Positions 46,026 to 53,859 of a stretch of DNA of 64,000 nucleotides are shown here, piece by piece (positions within the stretch are counted from its first letter, which is position 1; the number at the start of each line of letters is the position of its first letter). A program made the position numbers and the translations under genes. A model generated the notes under the pieces. The model was given only the letters and a program-made list of their open reading frames with translations, ran no database searches and was not told where the DNA came from. Location of the stretch: the NCBI RefSeq assembly GCF_024205745.1, contig NZ_CP073117.1, forward strand, positions 1,364,001 through 1,428,000, in the 5' to 3' direction. This DNA is from Neisseria subflava. Lineage in GTDB: Bacteria; Pseudomonadota; Gammaproteobacteria; Burkholderiales; Neisseriaceae.

Positions 46026-47879
46026 ATGAACCGTTATCCTTTATGGAAATACCTGCTGATTGCGTTCACGATTGTGGTTGCGGCTGTGTATTCGCTGCCC
46101 AACCTTTTCGGTGAAACGCCTGCCGTACAGGTATCGACCAACCGACAAGCCATCGTTATCAATGAGCAAACCCAGTCTAAAGTGTCTTCTGCGTTGCAAA
46201 GCGCAGGTATTCAGACGGACGGTATGTTCATTGTTGATAATTCGCTGAAAGTGCGTTTTAAAGATACTGAAACGCAATTGAAAGCGCGTGATGTCATCGA
46301 AAACACTTTGGGCGAAGGTTATATTACCGCGCTCAACCTTTTGGCGGACAGTCCTGAGTGGATGGCAAAAATTAAAGCCAATCCGATGTTCTTGGGTCTG
46401 GACTTGCGCGGCGGTGTGCATTTCACCATGCAGGTGGACATGAAAGCTGCGATGCAGAAAACGTTTGAACGTTACGCCGGCGACATCCGTCGCGAATTGC
46501 GTCGCGAAAAAATCCGTACCGGTACGGTGCATCATACTGAAAACGGTCTGACCGTGCCTCTGCAAGATGCTGCCGATGTACAAAAGGCCTTGCCTCAGTT
46601 GCAAAAAATGTTCCCTGAAGCCACTTTAGTTGCAGACGGCAACAATATCGTGCTGACTCTGTCTGAAGAGGCGATTAATAAAGTACGCTCTGATGCGGTT
46701 AAGCAAAACATCAACACTTTACACAATCGTGTGAACGAATTGGGTGTGGCAGAACCGGTTATCCAGCAATCCGGTCTTGACCGCATTGTTGTACAGCTGC
46801 CGGGTGTACAAGATACTGCCAAAGCAAAAGACATTATCGGTCGTACCGCGACTTTGGAAGTGCGCATGGTGGAAGACGATCCGATTAAACTGCAAGAAGC
46901 CTTAAACGGTAATGTACCGACTGGTTATGAGTTGCTGTCAAGCGGTGGTGATCATCCGGAAACTATTTTGGTCAACAAACAAGTTGAACTGACCGGCGAC
47001 AATATCAACGACGCGCAACCTAGCTTTGACCAAATGGGTGCGCCTGCCGTGAGCCTGAGCTTGGACAGCGCAGGTGGCAGCATTTTTGGCGAATTGACTT
47101 CGGCCAATGTGGGTAAACGTATGGCTATGGTGTTGATCGATCAAGGTAAATCCGAAGTCGTGACCGCGCCTGTCATCCGCGCCGCCATTACCGGTGGCCG
47201 TGTAGAAATTTCCGGCAGCATGACAACTGCCGAAGCCAACGATACTTCATTGTTGCTGCGTGCCGGCTCGCTGGCTGCGCCTATGCAGATTGTCGAAGAA
47301 CGTACCATCGGCCCGTCTTTGGGTAAAGAAAACATTGAAAAAGGTTTCAATTCTACCTTGTGGGGCTTTGCCGCCGTTGCCGCATTTATGGTGGTTTACT
47401 ACCGTCTGATGGGTTTCTTCTCTACCATCGCTTTGAGTACCAATATTTTGTTCTTGGTAGGTATTTTGTCTGCCATGCAGGCAACGCTGACCCTGCCGGG
47501 TATTGCTGCGTTGGCATTGACATTGGGTATGGCGATTGACTCCAACGTATTGATTAACGAACGTATCCGGGAAGAATTGCGCGGAGGTATGCCACCTCAG
47601 CAGGCAATCAATCTGGGTTTCCAACATGCTTGGGCAACCATTGTCGACTCTAACTTGACCTCTCTGATTGCCGGTATTGCTTTGTTGGTATTCGGTTCCG
47701 GTCCTGTACGCGGTTTTGCCGTTGTACACTGTATCGGTATTCTGACCTCGATGTATTCGTCTGTGGTCGTGTTCCGTGCTTTGGTCAACCTGTGGTACGG
47801 CCGCCGTCGCAAATTGCGGAATATTTCCATTGGTGCGGTATGGAAGCCGAAAGCTGAAATGGCAGAAGGCAAGGAGTAA
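46026..47879 (+). CDS. secD: protein translocase subunit SecD
   Basis: SecD uses the proton gradient to help pull exported proteins through SecYEG. The 617 residues show an N-terminal helix (YLLIAFTIVVAAVYSLPNLF), a large periplasmic P1 domain (about 35-430) starting with LGLDLRGGVHFTMQVD. A block of five C-terminal helices follows, with the conserved TLGMAIDSNVLINERIREEL. Normal size. The secF start is 3 bases after the stop, so the pair is translated together. Confidence 0.96.
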   Translation: MNRYPLWKYLLIAFTIVVAAVYSLPNLFGETPAVQVSTNRQAIVINEQTQSKVSSALQSAGIQTDGMFIVDNSLKVRFKDTETQLKARDVIENTLGEGYITALNLLADSPEWMAKIKANPMFLGLDLRGGVHFTMQVDMKAAMQKTFERYAGDIRRELRREKIRTGTVHHTENGLTVPLQDAADVQKALPQLQKMFPEATLVADGNNIVLTLSEEAINKVRSDAVKQNINTLHNRVNELGVAEPVIQQSGLDRIVVQLPGVQDTAKAKDIIGRTATLEVRMVEDDPIKLQEALNGNVPTGYELLSSGGDHPETILVNKQVELTGDNINDAQPSFDQMGAPAVSLSLDSAGGSIFGELTSANVGKRMAMVLIDQGKSEVVTAPVIRAAITGGRVEISGSMTTAEANDTSLLLRAGSLAAPMQIVEERTIGPSLGKENIEKGFNSTLWGFAAVAAFMVVYYRLMGFFSTIALSTNILFLVGILSAMQATLTLPGIAALALTLGMAIDSNVLINERIREELRGGMPPQQAINLGFQHAWATIVDSNLTSLIAGIALLVFGSGPVRGFAVVHCIGILTSMYSSVVVFRALVNLWYGRRRKLRNISIGAVWKPKAEMAEGKE

Positions 47880-47882
47880 AAC

Positions 47883-48818
47883 ATGGAACTCTTTAAAATC
47901 AAACGCGATATTCCGTTTATGAGCTACGGCAAACTGACGACCTTTATTTCGTTGGTTACGTTTATCGTCGCCGTGTTCTTTTTGGTAACCAAAGGCCTGA
48001 ATTTCTCCGTCGAATTTACCGGCGGTACGGTAATGGAAGTCCAATATCAGCAGGGTGTGGATGTGAATCAAACGCGCGAACGCCTCGATACGCTGAAAAT
48101 GGGTGATGTACAGGTTCAGGCATTGGGTACGAACAAGCACATCATGATTCGCCTGCCGAATAAAGAAGGCGTAACGTCAGCCCAGCTGTCCAACCAAGTG
48201 ATGGATTTGCTGAAAAAAGACAATCCTGACGTTACCTTGCGCCAAGTTGAATTTATCGGCCCTCAGGTTGGTGAAGAATTGGTTACCAATGGTTTGATGG
48301 CATTGGGCTTCGTGGTGGCAGGTATTATTATTTACTTGTCCATGCGTTTTGAGTGGCGTTTTGCAGTATCTGCGATTATTGCGAATATGCACGATATCGT
48401 GATTATTCTCGGCTGTTTCGCCTTCTTCCAATGGGAATTTTCTCTGACTGTTTTGGCAGGTATTTTGGCAGTTTTGGGTTATTCCGTGAACGAATCTGTG
48501 GTTGTATTTGACCGTATTCGTGAAAACTTCCGTAAGCCGCATATGCGCGGCCATACTGTGCCGGAAGTCATCGACAACGCGATTACTGCAACCATGAGCC
48601 GTACCATCATTACCCACGGTTCGACCGAGGCAATGGTTGTTTCTATGCTTGTGTTCGGCGGTGCAGCCTTGCACGGTTTCTCTATGGCGCTGACCATCGG
48701 TATCGTATTCGGTATTTACTCTTCCGTATTGGTTGCCAGCCCGCTCTTGCTGATGTTTGGCTTGAGTCGTGAGAACATTGCCAAAGAAGTGAAGAAAAAA
48801 GAAGAAGTTGTAGTCTAA
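47883..48818 (+). CDS. secF: protein translocase subunit SecF
   Basis: SecF is the second half of the SecDF proton-driven motor. 311 residues: first helix FISLVTFIVAVFFLVTKGL, the conserved FSVEFTGGTVMEVQYQ, and the helical block with GYSVNESVVVFDRIRENFR, mirroring the SecD motif. An inverted DUS terminator follows after about 20 bases. Confidence 0.96.
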   Translation: MELFKIKRDIPFMSYGKLTTFISLVTFIVAVFFLVTKGLNFSVEFTGGTVMEVQYQQGVDVNQTRERLDTLKMGDVQVQALGTNKHIMIRLPNKEGVTSAQLSNQVMDLLKKDNPDVTLRQVEFIGPQVGEELVTNGLMALGFVVAGIIIYLSMRFEWRFAVSAIIANMHDIVIILGCFAFFQWEFSLTVLAGILAVLGYSVNESVVVFDRIRENFRKPHMRGHTVPEVIDNAITATMSRTIITHGSTEAMVVSMLVFGGAALHGFSMALTIGIVFGIYSSVLVASPLLLMFGLSRENIAKEVKKKEEVVV

Positions 48819-48836
48819 ACACTGCAATAATTCGAT

Positions 48837-48882
48837 AAAGGCCGTCTGAAAATTGATTGAATCAGTTTTCAGACGGCCTTTT
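48837..48882 (+). terminator. inverted DUS terminator after secF
   Basis: AAAGGCCGTCTGAAAA and TTTTCAGACGGCCTTTT with a 14-base loop and T-run; it ends the yajC-secD-secF operon. Confidence 0.75.
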
Positions 48883-48883
48883 G

Positions 48884-49143
48884 TATTTAAATTTCAGAAT
48901 ATTTTGTTTTAATGAAATAGGAGGGGATAAATGTGAAAGAAAAAGAAAAAAATAGGAACAATATAATTTTGTGATGAATCAAGTTTATTGTCTGATGTCC
49001 CCTTAATTGCTTGTCAGTCCCAATGTTTTAAAACATAATACTTTTGCCCCCGATACTGGAATTTTACTACAATTACATGATTTGCAAAAAATCTGTCGGG
49101 TGTGCAGACCCTGCCAATCAACCTCAAAAAAGGAAGGCCAAGA
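48884..49143 (+). promoter_or_regulatory. A/T-rich upstream region of sugar kinase
   Basis: The 325-base gap between secF and the kinase holds no gene I can support. After the terminator it is A/T-rich. It contains a perfect 14-bp palindrome, ATGTTTTAAAACAT, at 49023-49036 and a TACAAT at 49068-49073 that may be the -10. A clear -35 is not visible. Confidence 0.35.
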
Positions 49144-50025
49144 ATGAAAGTAACCAGTTTCGGCGAAGTGCTGTGGGACGATTTTCCAAACGGAAAGGTA
49201 TTGGGTGGAGCACCCCTGAATGTTACCGTTCGTTTGCAGTCTTTGGGTATCGATACTGCCATCATCAGCCGTCGTGGCGATGATGCCGATGGTGAAGAAT
49301 TGCTATGCCAGATTCAAAGTAAAAACGTCAATACTGATTATTTGCAGGTTTGCCATGAATGTGCGACCAGCTTGGTGAAAGTACACTTGGACAAGTATGG
49401 CAGTGCGTCTTATGAGATTGTCTATCCTTGCGCGTGGGACAGGATTGCGGTTGATGATGCGGCAATCAAACGTGTGGCAGAATCAGATGCTTTCGTTTTT
49501 GGCAGCTTGGCAACCCGTGATGAAGTTTCGCGTAAAAGCTTGGCAGTTTTGCTGAAAGAAGCCAAATTCAAAATTTTTGACGTTAATCTGCGCAAGCCCC
49601 ATTACGATATTGACCGCTTGCTGGAGACCATGAAACAGTCCGATATGGTCAAACTCAATGATGATGAGTTGTATGAATTGGCTGCGGCTTATGGCTCTCC
49701 TTATCACAGTATCGAGCAAAATATCGGCTACCTCGTTGAGCTGACCGGCGTCAAAATTCTTTGCGTGACTTTGGGCAGCCATGGCGCGGTTTTGTATAAG
49801 GACGGCGAGTTATACCGTCATTGCGGTTTCCGCGTCAAAGTGGTGGATACTGTCGGCTCGGGCGACAGCTTTCTTGGCGGCTTGACCTACAAACTGCTGA
49901 ACAATGCGCCTCCTCAAGAAGCTATTGCTTTTGCTTGTGCGTTGGGTGCATTGGTAGCTTCACGCCATGGCGCGACGGCGAATATTTCTTTGGAAGAAAT
50001 TGAAGCGTTTATGTATCCGGCTTGA
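49144..50025 (+). CDS. PfkB-family carbohydrate kinase (fructokinase-like)
   Basis: A 293-residue ribokinase/PfkB-fold sugar kinase. SFGEVLWDDFPNGKVLGGAPLN covers the sugar-binding start (positions about 4-25), and the DTVGSGDSFLGGLTYKLL stretch holds the PfkB signature with the catalytic Asp in GSGDSF. The lack of a neighbouring sugar operon leaves the substrate open; fructose is the best guess from the FGEVLWD opening. The ATG at 49144 is supported by AAGGAAGG upstream. Confidence 0.87.
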   Translation: MKVTSFGEVLWDDFPNGKVLGGAPLNVTVRLQSLGIDTAIISRRGDDADGEELLCQIQSKNVNTDYLQVCHECATSLVKVHLDKYGSASYEIVYPCAWDRIAVDDAAIKRVAESDAFVFGSLATRDEVSRKSLAVLLKEAKFKIFDVNLRKPHYDIDRLLETMKQSDMVKLNDDELYELAAAYGSPYHSIEQNIGYLVELTGVKILCVTLGSHGAVLYKDGELYRHCGFRVKVVDTVGSGDSFLGGLTYKLLNNAPPQEAIAFACALGALVASRHGATANISLEEIEAFMYPA

Positions 50026-50044
50026 TGCTTCGATAATAGATATA

Positions 50045-50088
50045 AAAAGGCCGTCTGAAAACCATTAAATCAGGTTTTCAGACGGCCT
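50045..50088. terminator. bidirectional inverted DUS terminator
   Basis: AGGCCGTCTGAAAACC and GGTTTTCAGACGGCCT around a 10-base loop, between the convergent kinase and nitroreductase genes. Confidence 0.7.
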
Positions 50089-50103
50089 GAGTGTTTTCAA
50101 GCT

Positions 50104-50661
50104 TTACCAATAAGTTGTAAAACATTCCAAGTTGGTATTTTTCGGGCCGCCTCCTTCTTCGGTTGGCGAACCAATCATCATCAGGCCGATGATTTTGTCT
50201 TTGTCGGCACACTCAAATGCTTCGCGCAACAATGGGCTGTTGACCCACATGCCCGTAATCCAAACATTGTCGAAGCCTTGGGCTGAAGCAGCCAGTTGTA
50301 AAGCATAGGCGGCGCAGCCGGCAGTCAGCATTTGCTCCCATTCAGGTTTGGGTTTTGCCACTTCACGGTTTGGCGTAAATGTAACGCCGATAATCATAGG
50401 TGCCATGTTGCCGACGCGTTCAGCCTTTTTCATGGCATCGTCGCCGAAGTTGAGATCGGTAACGGTCTTGCTCAACAGCTCGCGGAAACGTTGTAAGCCG
50501 GCTTCGCTTTGAATTACAGTAAAGCGGTAAGGGCGCATATTACCGTGATCAGGTACTTGTGTTGCCGCTTGCAGCATTTGTTCCAGTTGCTCAGCATTGG
50601 GTGCCGGAGCAGTCAGTTTTTTGGAAGAACGACGCGTGGTGAGGAGATTTAAGGCATCCAT
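50104..50661 (-). CDS. nitroreductase-family FMN oxidoreductase
   Basis: A 185-residue nitroreductase-fold protein of the compact YdjA type. The FMN-binding opening is LTTRRSSKKLTAPAP, followed by PDHGNMRPYRFTVI, and GMWVNSPLLREAF lies near the C-terminal cofactor edge. YdjA-type proteins use FMN and NAD(P)H, and the physiological substrate is not known. Single gene; its promoter region borders the RTX terminator. Confidence 0.87.
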   Translation of the reverse strand: MDALNLLTTRRSSKKLTAPAPNAEQLEQMLQAATQVPDHGNMRPYRFTVIQSEAGLQRFRELLSKTVTDLNFGDDAMKKAERVGNMAPMIIGVTFTPNREVAKPKPEWEQMLTAGCAAYALQLAASAQGFDNVWITGMWVNSPLLREAFECADKDKIIGLMMIGSPTEEGGGPKNTNLECFTTYW

Positions 50662-50733
50662 TTTTATTCTTTCTTGTGAATTCGAATGAGAATAATTATA
50701 TAGCAGAACGATAAATAAATCAGCAAAGGACTG

Positions 50734-50764
50734 AGGCCGTCTGAATTAAGGTTTCAGACGGCCT
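50734..50764 (-). terminator. inverted DUS pair after RTX gene
   Basis: AGGCCGTCTGAA and TTCAGACGGCCT with a 7-base loop, 8 bases after the RTX stop. No U-tract on the minus strand, so strength is uncertain. Confidence 0.45.
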
Positions 50765-50771
50765 TTGAGTT

Positions 50772-53510
50772 TTACAGGATACCGTTGTTTTGTGTATTTT
50801 CAGTAATCAGTGCTTTGCTGATTTCGTCGGCGGTGTAGCTCTTACCGTTTCCGAATACAAAGCTGTCAACATTATTGTTGGCAATATCATGGATGGTCAG
50901 GGTGTCGCCTGTATCTTTGATGGTTAAGACCCAATCATCGCCGGTTTTCAGCTGTAAATCTTTCAGTGTAAGCCCTTCTTTGAAAAGGACTTGGGTATTG
51001 CTGCCACCATACGGATTAAAGGTGTCGTTGCCGCTGTTTCTGCCAAACATGATAACGGTGTTGTCGGCACCCGGGTCGGTAATGGTATCGTTGCCGCCGG
51101 CCGTATCAACGATGTTGATACCACGTCCTAACGTAATGGTTTCATCGCTGCGGTTGCCCCTGTATTCGACAACAGAAGTGTAACGCGACAAATCTAAATC
51201 GCTGTTATCGCTATCGGCATGGATGGTGTGGTTGAAGTTGTTGTACACATCACGGTTGAGTTCTTCAACGGGTTGGCCGGTGTATTGGACGATGTTTGTG
51301 TTGCCGATCATGTGCGGGATAGACAGTTTGAAGTGGTTGATTAGCTCGCCTGTGCTGTATGAGGTATTGCCGTCAAACTGAAATTCGGAAATCGCACCAT
51401 AAATGCCGCTTTGGTTTTTGATGGTTAAAACATCATCCGTGCCTTTAATGCGGATATGCCAAGTATCGCCATCCAGCAGGGGATTGGATACAAATTGGTT
51501 GCTGTCGGGCATGTCGGCAATACTGGTTTTGTCGTAACCTTTTTCAACGGTAATTTCAAGGTCGTTAAGGGTAATGCCGCCGGTAAATTTCACAACGTTG
51601 GCGTTTAGTCTGTGCAGGCTTGCTTCGCTATCAAAACCGAAGTTGTAGTCGAAAATGGTGTCGTGACCGTAACCTTTCCCGAAAACATAGGTATCGTTGT
51701 GTTCGCCGCCTTCCAGATAATCATTGCCTGCGCCGCCGTTGAGCAAATCGGCGCCTACATGGGCATAGAGTTTGTCGTTGCCGTTGCCGCCATAGAGTTT
51801 ATCGTCGGAAGCAGGTTCGTTGCCGTAATAGGTTTCGCTGTGTTCGCGCAAGATGTCATCGCCGTCGTGGCCATAAAGGGTATCATGGCCGTCGTTGCCG
51901 CCGTCAATTTCATTGTTGCCTGCATTGCCATGCAAGATGTCATCGCCGTTTGTGCCGACAAATTTAATGGTTTCAGCCTTCAGCGCTTGGAAGGCTTGTT
52001 GGAACTGTGCGGCAGTGTAGGTTTGGTCGTTGAACTGGAAACGGTCGATGGAAATACTGCCATCAGCGCCGATTTGGTTTTGAATCAGGGCTGAACCTTG
52101 CTCCGAAGTAATTTCCCAGCTTTGGCTGCCGTCATCGTTATGAATGGCCTTCAGGTTGAGCTTGGTATTGTTCAGGCCGTCTGAAAACTTGAGGGTATTG
52201 ATGCCTTGGTTGTCGATAATGGTATCGTTGTCGCCGTAGATATAGGTATCGTTTCCTGCGCCGCCTTTCAGAATGTCTTTACCCTTGCCACCCACTAAAA
52301 TGTCGTCGCCTGCATCACCGTTGATGACATCGTTACCGTCGCCGCCATCCAGATAATCGTTGCCGTCGCCGCCGTTGAGGTTGTCGTTGCCACCCATGCC
52401 GTAAACGGTATCATCACCGCGTCCGCTATTGAGGCGGTTGCGGCCTTCGTTACCGGTCAGAATGTTATTGCTGTTGTTGCCGGCGGCAAAAATATTGGCC
52501 GAGCCGGTCAAGGTAACATTTTCGACGTGGGTAGCGGCAGTATGAGAAATGCTGCTGAATACGGTGTCTTCGCCGCCGCCAGCCTGTTCGATCACCACGT
52601 CTTTTACATCATCAACGTAGTAAGTATCATTGCCGTCCCCACCTTCCATAATGTCGGCACCGGCTTTGCCGTCGATAATATCATCGCCGGATGTGCCGAT
52701 CAGATGGTCATGGCCGTCGCTGCCATTGATGGTCTTGCCGCTTTCGGTATGCTCAGTCAGGGAAATATTGAAATATTTGGCAAAGCTGTTTACATCCAGT
52801 TTTTGTGTGCCAATGATGAATTGGGAAATTGCCGGTGTTGTACCGTTTTGAGTGTATTGGTTTTTGATGGTTAACACGGCGTTGCTGTTTTTCACGGCAA
52901 TCAGCCAGTCTTGACTGCCGGTTTCGTTGTTTCGGACTTCGACGGTTAAATCGTTAAGGCTCAGGTCGGTATGGAAGCGGATGCTGTTGTGGCCTTGATT
53001 GTCGATGATGATGTCTTGCTCGCTTTTGGCAGAGAAAAGGTAGGTGTCGTCGCCTTCGCCACCTTCAAGCACATCATTGCCTGCTTCGCCGTTGAGGGTG
53101 TCATTGCCTGTTTCACCGAAAAGATGGTCGTTGCCTTCGCCGCCATTAATAAAATCGTTGCCACCGCCACCGTAAACGACGTCGTCACCGCGCCCGCTGT
53201 TGAGGCGGTTGCGGCCTTCATTGCCGATGAGGATATTGTTACTGTTGTTGCCTGCGCCGAAGATGTTGGCTGTACCGGTCAAAACAAGGTTCTCAACGTG
53301 GTTTGGAAGGGTATAGCTGACGTTGCTGTAAACCGTATCATCTCCGCCATTTGGGTTTTCAATGATTTTATCGTCGCTACGGGTTACATAATAAACGTCA
53401 TCTCCCGATGTGCCTGTTGTTGCTTGTGCAAGGGGGGATGGCTGCAATTGCTCTAAATGTCGTAATTCAAATTGCGCATTGGGGGCGCGCATTGCTTTTT
53501 CTATTGTCAT
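50772..53510 (-). CDS. RTX-type calcium-binding repeat protein (FrpC-like repeats)
   Basis: A very acidic, Gly/Asp/Asn-rich protein of about 912 residues built from nonapeptide RTX repeats (GGxGxDxxx, such as GGEGNDHLF and GGDGNDYLD) in several blocks, which fold as calcium-loaded beta-rolls outside the cell. Between blocks are repeated modules of HVENLVLTGTANIFGAGNN and HVENVTLTGSANIFAAGNN type, so the N-terminal 400 residues look duplicated. No Sec signal is seen; RTX proteins leave by type I secretion through an uncleaved C-terminal signal. No pore-forming, protease or lipase domain is visible. No type I secretion genes are nearby. ATG at 53510 chosen (AAAGAAAA upstream); 53564 is possible. 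Confidence 0.85.
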   Translation of the reverse strand: MTIEKAMRAPNAQFELRHLEQLQPSPLAQATTGTSGDDVYYVTRSDDKIIENPNGGDDTVYSNVSYTLPNHVENLVLTGTANIFGAGNNSNNILIGNEGRNRLNSGRGDDVVYGGGGNDFINGGEGNDHLFGETGNDTLNGEAGNDVLEGGEGDDTYLFSAKSEQDIIIDNQGHNSIRFHTDLSLNDLTVEVRNNETGSQDWLIAVKNSNAVLTIKNQYTQNGTTPAISQFIIGTQKLDVNSFAKYFNISLTEHTESGKTINGSDGHDHLIGTSGDDIIDGKAGADIMEGGDGNDTYYVDDVKDVVIEQAGGGEDTVFSSISHTAATHVENVTLTGSANIFAAGNNSNNILTGNEGRNRLNSGRGDDTVYGMGGNDNLNGGDGNDYLDGGDGNDVINGDAGDDILVGGKGKDILKGGAGNDTYIYGDNDTIIDNQGINTLKFSDGLNNTKLNLKAIHNDDGSQSWEITSEQGSALIQNQIGADGSISIDRFQFNDQTYTAAQFQQAFQALKAETIKFVGTNGDDILHGNAGNNEIDGGNDGHDTLYGHDGDDILREHSETYYGNEPASDDKLYGGNGNDKLYAHVGADLLNGGAGNDYLEGGEHNDTYVFGKGYGHDTIFDYNFGFDSEASLHRLNANVVKFTGGITLNDLEITVEKGYDKTSIADMPDSNQFVSNPLLDGDTWHIRIKGTDDVLTIKNQSGIYGAISEFQFDGNTSYSTGELINHFKLSIPHMIGNTNIVQYTGQPVEELNRDVYNNFNHTIHADSDNSDLDLSRYTSVVEYRGNRSDETITLGRGINIVDTAGGNDTITDPGADNTVIMFGRNSGNDTFNPYGGSNTQVLFKEGLTLKDLQLKTGDDWVLTIKDTGDTLTIHDIANNNVDSFVFGNGKSYTADEISKALITENTQNNGIL

Positions 53511-53784
53511 GATATTTTCTTTAGATATTGATGAGAGTAACAAGGAAGTAAACGTATCCGGCATATGGCCGGTATTGCTTAATTTGTATTGTGTTTAGGC
53601 TGTATATACTAGTGCCGAAATTTGATAAAAACAACAAAAACGTTAAGATATGACAATATATAGAGAGCCTTATCAGGCTTAGTTTGCCGTCTATTCTTTT
53701 GCTAAATGGCTTTGCCTTGTGCGGCTGTTTTGTTTCTTATATACCACACATCAATTTTAATAGTTTCAAACTATGAATGGTTGT
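53511..53784 (-). promoter_or_regulatory. A/T-rich upstream region of RTX gene
   Basis: The 350-base gap before infB holds no other gene. It is strongly A/T-rich and includes a short inverted repeat (CCGGC-CATAT-GCCGG, 53558-53572) overlapping the alternative RTX start. Several TATA-like stretches could be promoters, but none has two good hexamers. Confidence 0.3.
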
Positions 53785-53853
53785 AAAAAGGCCGTCTGAA
53801 AAAAGAAGCAGGTTTCGCATTGCAAAACCTGCTTCTGATTTTTCAGACGGCCT
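53785..53853 (-). terminator. nested double-stem terminator after infB
   Basis: An outer DUS pair (AGGCCGTCTGAAAAA / TTTTTCAGACGGCCT) encloses a perfect 12-bp inner stem (AGAAGCAGGTTT / AAACCTGCTTCT). The minus strand continues with TTTTTAC. It ends the rimP-nusA-infB transcript. Confidence 0.75.
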
Positions 53854-53859
53854 GTCTGA

